Shown piece by piece: positions 1 to 6,861 of a stretch of 64,000 nucleotides of DNA. The stretch is from Streptomyces sp. NBC_00704 (GTDB lineage: Bacteria > Actinomycetota > Actinomycetes > Streptomycetales > Streptomycetaceae), in contig NZ_CP109000.1 of NCBI RefSeq assembly GCF_036226605.1, forward strand, positions 4,336,501-4,400,500. The letters are read 5' to 3'. The notes beneath the pieces were generated by a model that ran no database searches, had not been told where the DNA came from, and saw nothing but the letters and a program-made list of their open reading frames with translations. The translations under genes were made by a program, and so were the position numbers. Position 1 is the first letter of the stretch, and the number at the start of each line of letters is the position of its first letter.

Positions 1-398
1 TCGCGAACCTCCTGACCGAACTCCTTCCCGTGCTCGACGACATCGGCCGCGCGCGGGAGCACGGCGAACTCGTCGGCGGCTTCAAGTCCGTCGCCGAGTC
101 GCTGGAGACCGTCGCGGCGAAGATGGGCCTTCAGCAGTTCGGCAAGGAGGGCGAGCCCTTCGACCCGACGATCCACGAGGCCCTGATGCACAGCTACGCG
201 CCGGACGTCACCGAGACGACGTGCGTGGCGATTCTGCAGCCGGGGTACCGGATCGGCGAACGCACCATCCGCCCCGCGCGGGTGGCCGTCGCCGAACCGC
301 AGCCCGGCGCGCAGCCCGCGAAGGCCGACTCGGAAACGGGCGCGGCCTCCGCGGAGGCGGCGGACGACAAGGAGAGCGGTGGCCCGGACGAGGGCTGA
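1..398 (+). CDS. grpE: GrpE nucleotide exchange factor, 3' part
   Basis: This is the C-terminal part of GrpE, the ADP/ATP exchange factor of the DnaK chaperone; the 5' end lies outside the window. The open frame runs from base 3 (ANLLTELLPVLDDIGRA...) and shows the end of the GrpE coiled coil followed by the beta-domain (EGEPFDPTIHEALMH, then VAILQPGYRIGERTIRPARV). The last 35 or so residues are an acidic, disordered Ala/Glu tail. The next gene, dnaJ, begins 57 bp downstream on the same strand, so this is the tail of a dnaK-grpE-dnaJ-hspR operon. The GTG at 30 is internal, not the real start. Confidence 0.95.
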   Translation, partial: ANLLTELLPVLDDIGRAREHGELVGGFKSVAESLETVAAKMGLQQFGKEGEPFDPTIHEALMHSYAPDVTETTCVAILQPGYRIGERTIRPARVAVAEPQPGAQPAKADSETGAASAEAADDKESGGPDEG

Positions 399-455
399 GC
401 TCGAGACGGCCGGTGCGCCGGCCGTCATGACGACGCGAGAGGAGGGACGTCGGGG

Positions 456-1634
456 ATGAGCACCAAGGACTTCATCGAGAAGGACTTCTACAAGGTCCTC
501 GGCGTCCCCAAGGACGCCACCGAGGCCGAGATCAAGAAGGCTTACCGGAAGCTCGCTCGCGAGTACCACCCGGACGCCAACAAGGGCAACGCCAAGGCGG
601 AGGAGCGCTTCAAGGAGATCTCCGAGGCGAACGACGTCCTCGGCGACCCCAAGAAGCGCAAGGAGTACGACGAGGCACGCGCCCTCTTCGGCAACGGCGG
701 CTTCCGCCCGGGCCCGGGCGCCGGCGGCTCCTTCAACTTCGACCTGGGTGACCTCTTCGGAGGCGGCGCCCCGGGCGGCGGCGGCGCCTCCGGCGGGTTC
801 GGCGGCGGCATCGGGGACGTCTTCGGCGGCCTGTTCAACCGCGGCGGGACGGGCACCACCCGCACCCAGCCGCGGCGCGGCCAGGACATCGACACCGAGG
901 TCACCCTGACCTTCACGGAGGCCATCGAGGGCGCCACGGTCCCGCTGCGGATGTCCTCGCAGTCCCCGTGCAAGGCCTGTTCGGGCACCGGCGACAAGAA
1001 CGGCACCCCGCGCGTGTGCCCGACCTGCGTCGGCACCGGCCAGGTCGCGCGCGGCTCGGGCGGCGGCTTCTCGCTGACCGACCCGTGCCCCGACTGCAAG
1101 GGCCGCGGCCTGATCGCCGAGCACCCGTGCCTGGACTGCAAGGGCAGCGGCCGCGCCAAGTCGTCCCGGACCATGCAGGTCCGCATCCCGGCGGGGGTCA
1201 CGGACGGCCAGCGCATCCGGCTGCGCGGCAAGGGCGCGCCGGGCGAGCGCGGCGGCCCCTCGGGCGATCTGTACGTCGTGGTCCACGTGGGCGCCCACCC
1301 GGTGTTCGGCCGCAAGGACGACAACCTGACGGTGACCGTGCCGGTGACGTTCACCGAGGCGGCCCTGGGCGGCGAGATCAGGGTTCCGACGCTCGGCGGA
1401 CCGTCGTTGACGCTGAAGCTGCCGCCCGGCACCCCCAACGGCCGTACCATGCGGGCGCGGGGCAAGGGCGCGGTCCGCAAGGACGGCACGCGCGGCGACC
1501 TTCTGGTCACCGTCGAGGTGAGTGTTCCGAAGGACCTGTCGGGGAAGGCTCGTGACGCGCTGGAGGCGTATCGCGAGGCGACCGTGGACGAGGATCCGCG
1601 GGCGGAGCTGTTCGAGGCCGCGAAGGGAGCATGA
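456..1634 (+). CDS. dnaJ: DnaJ co-chaperone (type I)
   Basis: DnaJ is the J-protein that stimulates the DnaK ATPase and presents unfolded substrates. The 392-aa product has a J domain (about residues 10-75) with the HPD motif at 38-40, a Gly/Phe-rich linker (about 80-135), four CXXCXGXG zinc-finger repeats from about residue 172 (CKACSGTG, CPTCVGTG, CPDCKGRG, CLDCKGSG) and a C-terminal substrate-binding domain. The ATG follows a GAGGAGGG-type ribosome site. Its stop overlaps the first in-frame ATG of the hspR frame, so the two genes are translationally linked. Streptomyces usually carries a second dnaJ elsewhere; the position beside grpE and hspR makes this the DnaK-operon copy. Confidence 0.97.
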   Translation: MSTKDFIEKDFYKVLGVPKDATEAEIKKAYRKLAREYHPDANKGNAKAEERFKEISEANDVLGDPKKRKEYDEARALFGNGGFRPGPGAGGSFNFDLGDLFGGGAPGGGGASGGFGGGIGDVFGGLFNRGGTGTTRTQPRRGQDIDTEVTLTFTEAIEGATVPLRMSSQSPCKACSGTGDKNGTPRVCPTCVGTGQVARGSGGGFSLTDPCPDCKGRGLIAEHPCLDCKGSGRAKSSRTMQVRIPAGVTDGQRIRLRGKGAPGERGGPSGDLYVVVHVGAHPVFGRKDDNLTVTVPVTFTEAALGGEIRVPTLGGPSLTLKLPPGTPNGRTMRARGKGAVRKDGTRGDLLVTVEVSVPKDLSGKARDALEAYREATVDEDPRAELFEAAKGA

Positions 1635-1639
1635 GAGTG

Positions 1640-2092
1640 ATGGACGGCCGTCGACGTAACCCGTATGAACTGACCGAGGAAACCCCGGTCTACGTCATCT
1701 CGGTGGCGGCCCAGCTCTCCGGCCTGCACCCGCAGACGCTGCGCCAGTACGACCGTCTGGGCCTCGTCTCCCCCGACCGCACCCCCGGCCGGGGCCGGCG
1801 CTACTCGGCCCGCGACATCGAACTGCTGCGCACAGTGCAGCAGTTGTCGCAGGACGAGGGCATCAACCTGGCCGGCATCAAGCGGATCATCGAGCTGGAG
1901 AACCAGGTGGCCGCGCTCCAGGCCCGGGCGGCCGAGTTGCAGGCGGCGCTGGACGGCGCGGCGGCGGCCATGCGGCAACGCGAGGCCGCGGTGCACGCCT
2001 CCTACCGGCGCGACCTGGTGCCGTATCAGGAGATGCAGCAGACCAGCGCGTTGGTGGTCTGGCGGCCCAAGCGGCAGCAGGCCTCGGACTGA
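1640..2092 (+). CDS. hspR: HspR, MerR-family repressor of heat-shock genes
   Basis: HspR represses the dnaK operon, clpB and lon by binding HAIR operators, with DnaK as co-repressor (established in Streptomyces). The product shows a MerR-type winged helix (VAAQLSGLHPQTLRQYDRLG, then SPDRTPGRGRRYSARDIELL) and a C-terminal coiled coil (IKRIIELENQVAALQ). I chose the ATG at 1640 (150 aa, beginning MDGRRRNPYEL). It lies about 10 bases after a GGGAG site, whereas the upstream in-frame ATG at 1631 sits only one base after it. A HAIR-like site lies upstream of clpB at 39375 in this same window, so regulator and target are both present. A perfect terminator follows at 2146. Confidence 0.95.
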   Translation: MDGRRRNPYELTEETPVYVISVAAQLSGLHPQTLRQYDRLGLVSPDRTPGRGRRYSARDIELLRTVQQLSQDEGINLAGIKRIIELENQVAALQARAAELQAALDGAAAAMRQREAAVHASYRRDLVPYQEMQQTSALVVWRPKRQQASD

Positions 2093-2145
2093 CGGGGGCC
2101 GCACGGGCCCGAGCGGGGACCGAGTGGAACGAGTTCAACAGTGAG

Positions 2146-2173
2146 GGCCCGGAGACATCGTCTCCGGGCCTTT
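2146..2173 (+). terminator. Rho-independent-type terminator of the dnaK operon
   Basis: A perfect 11-bp stem (GGCCCGGAGAC / GTCTCCGGGCC) with a 3-base ATC loop is followed by TTT. It lies 54 bp after the hspR stop and probably ends the chaperone operon. It also marks the last core sequence before the accessory block. Confidence 0.85.
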
Positions 2174-2192
2174 CCCGCGCTCCGGCGGGCTG

Positions 2193-2642
2193 GTGCGGTC
2201 CGGTCGCGTTCACCGGGCCGGCCCCACCGAGGACCGCCTGCCCCGGAGCGGCCACGCCGGGATCAGTCGCCGATGCCGACGTCCGGACCCGGGCGCTCGT
2301 GGCCCGGCGGCTGTGGCGGCTGGTGCTGGGCAGTGGCGGGCGGTCGGCCGGGGCCGCCCGGCGCGACGCCCATCTGCCAGAGGTGGCGAACACCACAAGC
2401 TGCGCAATGCCGTCGCCTATGCCCTCGCGGCGTTCGAGGAGATCCCCAAATTCATTCCGGCCGGCGAGGACGCCGTCCCGGAGTCCGCTTTCACCTCCGA
2501 AGCGGGCAGGGCGCGTTATCGGCGCGAACCGCGCAAGTTCGAACGCGGCATTCTGGAGATGAACGTCAGGAGGGCCCGGGCGGTGCTCGCCGGCATCGAC
2601 GAGGTCGGCGGCCGGCCCGGAGGCGCGTCTTCCGGGCGGTGA
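2193..2642 (+). pseudogene. Probable gene remnant after the dnaK operon
   Basis: An open frame of 149 codons whose second half (about 2395-2620) has the strong GC third-position bias and amino-acid mix of a real protein (HKLRNAVAYALAAFEEIP, then KFERGILEMNVRRARAVLAG). The first half is Arg/Pro/Gly-rich and looks like out-of-frame reading. The +1 frame at 2299-2385 (VARRLWRLVLGSGGRSAG) looks more protein-like there. The simplest reading is a decayed gene with a frameshift near 2385, but I recognise no family and cannot exclude a small real gene. It lies at the left edge of the accessory block. Confidence 0.3.
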
Positions 2643-2751
2643 CGCACGCACGGGCCGGCGGACGGGACGAGGGCAGGGGGCCGGGGGCGACCTCGGCCGG
2701 TCGGGCGGGATCAGCCGGAGCCCTCCGGCGCGGACACCCCCTCGGCGGCCG

Positions 2752-4929
2752 TCACCCAGGGGCCCCCGGCTGCTGACCGGGCCAGTTCGCGGGTGGGCCC
2801 TGGGTCCAGCCGCCGGGCTGTTGCGGTTGTCCCTGGGACGGCCACTGCTGAGGCGTCGGAGGCCGGCCGCCGGGGTTGTAGGGCTGCTGGGGTGCCGTCG
2901 GGAACGGCTGCTGGGGCGCGGGTGCGTACGGCTGGTGAGGCGGCGAGGTCTGCGGGGCGGGTGCGTGGTGCTGCTGCGGAGCGGGGGCGTGCCCCTGGTG
3001 AGGCGCGAAGGGCTGCGACGGCGGGAACGGCGCGGCCGGCGCCGGGTCGACGTACGGCAGGGGCGCCATGCTGACCCGGTCCAGGAAGACGATGTTGGGG
3101 TTGCAGTCGGCCGGGTGCACCAGGACACCGCCCCCGGCGCGGCGTTCGACGACCAGCAGGCTGAACTCGGCCAGCGCCTGGAGCTGCGTCGGCTCGAGCA
3201 CGTACTCGTAGACGCGCTGGCGTCCGGTCGCGAGGCTCGTGCTGTCGCTGTCGCCGGTGGTGTGGGTCGTGGACTCGTTGGTGGAGTGCGTGACGCTGGT
3301 GGAGGTGCCGGTCGTCTCGCTGTAGCTGCCGCCGGAGTTGGTGGAGGAGGACGACGAGAAGGGGCTGTCGCCGCCCTGGTAGCCGGTGGAGCCGCTCCTG
3401 CCCCAGTTGTGTCCGCGGGTGACGGACTCGCTGTGGGTCGTGCCCCTGCTGACGGAGGAGCCGATCGCCCTGGCGACGGAGGTGTTGACGGTCCTGCCCG
3501 CGGTGTCCGTCAGCGAGTGCAGCACGAAGGAGTGCTCGCGGCCGATGAAGTCCGCCGCGACATTGGCCTCCTGGTGGTTGCCGAGCTTCATGAAGGCGAC
3601 GGTCCCGCCGCCGATCATCTGCTCGGCCGCGTCCCTCAAGTGCGGGTGCAGCAGGACCAGTTGGGCCCCGCGGTGCTCGCAGACCTGCGCCAGCCGCTCC
3701 AGGTGGCGTCGCTGCGGGCCCTGCTCGCCGAGGGCCACGAGGACGCACGGCGCACTCTCCCGGAACGAGGACAGCCGCCGCATCACGCTCTGGACGGCCA
3801 GGTCGGCCAGCAGCTCCGTGCTCGCCGAGCCCGCGCCGATGTCCAGGGCGAAACAGGTCAGATAGCCGGGGCCGCGGCCCTCACGGGCGGCGCCCAGCGC
3901 CTCCAGCGGGTGCATGAAGGACACCAGGCGGAAGAGGCTGTCCCGCACCTGGTCCTTGTTCTTGTCGGTGAGCAGGTCGTCCGCGATCCGGTTGCGTTCG
4001 TCCCGGCTGAGGCGCTTGGTGTCGTCGGTCTCGCCCATCAGGACGCGCAGCCCCGCGCTCAGCCGTGCCACGGAGACGTCCTCGCCGAGGGCGCCGCACA
4101 GCTGGGTGAGAATGCGGGTGTCGACGGCGCGCTCGGCGCGGCCGGCCTCGGGATCGTCCCCGTGGACCGCCTCGACGAGCGCGTGCACCAGCTCGTGCGG
4201 CGCCAGCCCCTCGACGACGCTGCTCTCGGCCATCCGGCTGGGCAGCAGCTGGACGTCGACGGGCACGCCGGCGTCCTCGGCGAGGACGGACAGTTCCCTG
4301 CACACGAGGGCCTGCGTCAGGTCGACCACGATCACCGGCCGCTCCGGGAGGGTGGAGGCGCCGAAAACGGTCAGGAAGCCCTCGCGGCCGCGCTGGCTGC
4401 CGCCGAAGACGTCCAGTCGCCGGGTGTCGGGGCCGACGGGCAGCGCGCCCCAGGCGTCGAGGCCGCGCACCCACTGCTCCTGCCCGCTGTCATGGTGCTG
4501 CCGACGCTGGTGCCACAGCTGCCAGGAGGACCGGAACCGCTCTTCCAGGGCACCCTGGTGAGCCGTGAGATCACCGGCGGCGGAGTCGAGCCGCTGTGCG
4601 GCGAGGCCCATCCGGGCCAGGGCGACGACGATCGCCACGACGCCGAGGACTGCCATGACGGGGCCGGCGAAGTAGCTCAACAGGAAGCAGACCGCCGCGA
4701 CCCCGCCGCCGATCTTGACGGCGGAGCCACGTCGGTCCTCGTGGTCGAGGCGCGCGGCCGTCGCCCGGTTCTCGTACCCGACCGCCACCTGCTCCCGCTG
4801 CGGTTCGGGCTCGGCGAACGGCCGGCGCAGCGACTCGGGGTCGCGGTAGACCCAGCCGAGGCGCTGCCCCGCGTCGAAGAGGCGCAGACAGCGGCCGAGC
4901 TGTCCGGTCCCGGTGCTTTCGACAGTCAT
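2752..4929 (-). CDS. Membrane protein with degenerate P-loop ATPase fold and Pro-rich tail
   Basis: A 725-aa protein. Two adjacent hydrophobic segments lie near residues 75-115 (VCFLLSYFAGPVMAVLGVVAIVVA). A RecA/HerA-like core follows, in which the Walker A position reads GGSQRGRE (176-183) instead of GxxxxGK[ST], and the Walker B-like strand VLVALGEQ lacks the acidic residue. A stretch GNHQEANVAADFIGREHSF resembles the C-terminal core of VirD4/TraG-type coupling proteins. Next come a Ser/Thr-rich segment (about 480-560) and a 120-residue Pro/Gln/Ala tail. The product is probably a non-hydrolysing partner of the active ATPase encoded at 6862. The M48 protease gene at 4949-6490 lies 19 bp upstream on the same strand, so the two are one transcript. 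The family assignment is inference from motif layout. Confidence 0.75.
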   Translation of the reverse strand: MTVESTGTGQLGRCLRLFDAGQRLGWVYRDPESLRRPFAEPEPQREQVAVGYENRATAARLDHEDRRGSAVKIGGGVAAVCFLLSYFAGPVMAVLGVVAIVVALARMGLAAQRLDSAAGDLTAHQGALEERFRSSWQLWHQRRQHHDSGQEQWVRGLDAWGALPVGPDTRRLDVFGGSQRGREGFLTVFGASTLPERPVIVVDLTQALVCRELSVLAEDAGVPVDVQLLPSRMAESSVVEGLAPHELVHALVEAVHGDDPEAGRAERAVDTRILTQLCGALGEDVSVARLSAGLRVLMGETDDTKRLSRDERNRIADDLLTDKNKDQVRDSLFRLVSFMHPLEALGAAREGRGPGYLTCFALDIGAGSASTELLADLAVQSVMRRLSSFRESAPCVLVALGEQGPQRRHLERLAQVCEHRGAQLVLLHPHLRDAAEQMIGGGTVAFMKLGNHQEANVAADFIGREHSFVLHSLTDTAGRTVNTSVARAIGSSVSRGTTHSESVTRGHNWGRSGSTGYQGGDSPFSSSSSTNSGGSYSETTGTSTSVTHSTNESTTHTTGDSDSTSLATGRQRVYEYVLEPTQLQALAEFSLLVVERRAGGGVLVHPADCNPNIVFLDRVSMAPLPYVDPAPAAPFPPSQPFAPHQGHAPAPQQHHAPAPQTSPPHQPYAPAPQQPFPTAPQQPYNPGGRPPTPQQWPSQGQPQQPGGWTQGPPANWPGQQPGAPG

Positions 4930-4948
4930 ACGTGAGGCTCCCGGCCGG

Positions 4949-6490
4949 TCAGGCGACGAAGGTCTCGAGCGCGCGTATGCGCTGGTGGAGCGGCGGATGC
5001 GAGGACATGAGCCGGGCGACGGGGCCCTGCTTGCCGTCCGCGTCGTCGTGCCCCTCCGCCTGCCAGCCGGTGAACACGGTGAGCAGCAGGGGCCCGTACC
5101 CGAGCTGTCCCGCGAACCGGTCGGCGCGCAGTTCGCCCTGCCGGCCGGCCCAGGCGAGCAGGAACGGGATCGCGTAGAGCGCGGCGGCGGGCGGGAAGGC
5201 GAGGAAGGTCGCTATGGCGAGACCGCCGAAGACCAGGACGAAGACGCCGGCCGCCAGGCAGGAGAGCTCGGCGGTGAAGAAGAACAGGAAGCCCGTCACG
5301 ATCTTCACGACGAGCATGAACGCCCGGACCGGCATGGCGTACCAGAAGCCGAGCAGACCGGACCAGGCGTGGCCGCCGACGTGGTGGCCCAGCTCATGGG
5401 CCATCACGGCCGACAGCCGATCGGGCGGCAGCTGTCGCATCGCTCCGCGCGTCACGCTGACGATGTGCCCGGCGGCGGCGGAGGCGTTGAGCTCGTCCGA
5501 GTCCTCCATCCACAGGTCGTACGTGGCGCCGTCGATACCGGCCCGGCGCGTGACGTCGTCCCAGATGGGCTGCAGGACGGCCAGTTCGGCGGCGGTGGGG
5601 GGCCGCATCTTGAACCACAGCCGGGCCAGGCGGCCTTCGGTCGGTCGGTGGAAGACCAGGGCGCCGGACGCCAGCCAGGCGACGATGAAGGCGATGTCCA
5701 GGCCGCTCGGCAGCACGCGTGAGATGAGCCAGATCACCAGCAGACTGCCCAGGAACAGGGGCACGTTGAGCAGCAGCGTGGTGACGGACGTGGAGTCGGC
5801 GCCGCGGTTCACCTGAGGGTGACCGGGGACGTGGGGTGCGGCCGGCGTGTACGTGGACTGCTGCTGCGGATACGCCAACTGCGGTGCCTGCGGCGGTGCT
5901 TGCGGCGGTGCCTGCTGCGGATACTGCTGCGGCGCGAACGGTTGCTGCGGCGGCTGTTGGTGCCCGTACGGGGGCTGGTGTCCGTACGGGGCCTGGTACG
6001 TGTAGGGGGGCTGCTGTGCGTACGGGACCTGCTGCCCGTACGGGGGCTGCTGCCCGTACGGGGCTTGGTGTCCGTAGGGGGGCTGCTGTGCGTACGGAGG
6101 CTGCTGCCCGTAAGGGGGCTGCTGGGGCGCGTACTGCGGCTGATGGCCCGGCGCGAACTGTTGCGGGTGGGCGCCAGGCTGGTGTGGCGGCTGCTGGTAC
6201 GGCGGTTGCTGGTGATGCGGCGGGGGCGGCGGCGCGGCCTGGTACGGCGGCTGCTGCACTGGCGGCGCGGCCTGGTACGGCGGCTGGTGAGGGGGCGCGG
6301 CCTGGTAAGGCAGCTGCTGCGGGGGGACCGGCGGAGCCGCCTGGCCCGGCTGGCCCGGCGGAACCGGCTGGCCCGGCGGCCCGGGCGGGTAGGCCGGGTT
6401 CTGCGGCGGGGCGGACTGGCCTTCGGGATGGGCCGGGTCGCCGTGCCCGTACGGGTCCTGCGGCCGGTGAGGGTCAACGGGATCGGTCAT
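4949..6490 (-). CDS. M48-family zinc metalloprotease with Pro/Gln/Tyr-rich N-terminus
   Basis: A 513-aa membrane-associated peptidase. Residues 1 to about 230 are a low-complexity tail of repeats such as QQPPYGQ and PPYAQQ. A pair of hydrophobic helices follows (about 235-285), then the zinc site HELGH at 365-369 in the context VMAHELGHHVGGH, then further hydrophobic segments (FMLVVKIVTGFLFFF, CLAAGVFVLVFGG). HtpX/Ste24-like M48 enzymes cleave membrane or membrane-proximal proteins. The substrate here is unknown; the co-transcribed membrane protein downstream and the divergent ATPase are the obvious partners. The ATG at 6490 is about 370 bp from the divergent ATPase gene. Confidence 0.9.
   Translation of the reverse strand: MTDPVDPHRPQDPYGHGDPAHPEGQSAPPQNPAYPPGPPGQPVPPGQPGQAAPPVPPQQLPYQAAPPHQPPYQAAPPVQQPPYQAAPPPPPHHQQPPYQQPPHQPGAHPQQFAPGHQPQYAPQQPPYGQQPPYAQQPPYGHQAPYGQQPPYGQQVPYAQQPPYTYQAPYGHQPPYGHQQPPQQPFAPQQYPQQAPPQAPPQAPQLAYPQQQSTYTPAAPHVPGHPQVNRGADSTSVTTLLLNVPLFLGSLLVIWLISRVLPSGLDIAFIVAWLASGALVFHRPTEGRLARLWFKMRPPTAAELAVLQPIWDDVTRRAGIDGATYDLWMEDSDELNASAAAGHIVSVTRGAMRQLPPDRLSAVMAHELGHHVGGHAWSGLLGFWYAMPVRAFMLVVKIVTGFLFFFTAELSCLAAGVFVLVFGGLAIATFLAFPPAAALYAIPFLLAWAGRQGELRADRFAGQLGYGPLLLTVFTGWQAEGHDDADGKQGPVARLMSSHPPLHQRIRALETFVA
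5930..6330 (-). repeat. Degenerate tandem repeat encoding PYGQQPP-type units
   Basis: Imperfect repeats of about 21-24 bp on the minus strand encode PPY(G/A)(Q/H)Q units in the N-terminal tail of the M48 protease. Such tails are intrinsically disordered. Repeat number is likely to vary between strains. Confidence 0.7.
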
Positions 6491-6861
6491 ATGAGTTCGC
6501 CCTGAGGGAGATGGGCGCCGTGCGGGCGCTCACATGTGGACAGGTGAGAGATGACCGTCCCAAGGGCGGCAGAAAAGACGCCTCTGATGATGGAACTCGC
6601 CCCCGTGTCCGCCGAAGCGGAAGTCAGTCATTGATCAGCAGCCGACACATGGTCCCTGAATCAATCCCCCAAGTCCACCTAATTCCAAGGGAGGTGACAT
6701 TACGGTTGCAAGGCTTGGCCGGTCATGACCCGGCATCTAGGGTGGTGCCGCAAGATCGACAACGGGGGGACGTTGCCCATCACACCGCATGCCCACCCGC
6801 CTGCCCGGGTGGGCCGTTCCGTTCTCCGCGGCGAACGCGTCACGCGACGGACCGCGCACAT
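6491..6861. promoter_or_regulatory. Divergent promoter region between protease and ATPase operons
   Basis: A 371-bp intergenic stretch, lower in GC than its surroundings around 6560-6710, separating the minus-strand protease operon from the plus-strand ATPase operon. It holds the candidate plus-strand promoter at 6715-6743. I see no small gene in it. Confidence 0.6.
6715..6743 (+). promoter_or_regulatory. Candidate vegetative promoter of the ATPase operon
   Basis: A TTGGCC -35 element and TAGGGT -10 element are separated by exactly 17 bp and point toward the ATPase gene, 118 bp upstream of its ATG. The match to the HrdB-type consensus (TTGACN-17-TANNNT) is good but unproven. Confidence 0.5.

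Noticed and set aside
2821..4935. 704-codon plus-strand frame
   Set aside because: Antisense to the pseudo-ATPase gene; no protein-like features.
5836..6861. N-terminal extension of the HerA-like ATPase
   Set aside because: The frame stays open but is Ala/Thr/Arg-rich antisense to the M48 protease; the real start is the ATG at 6862.
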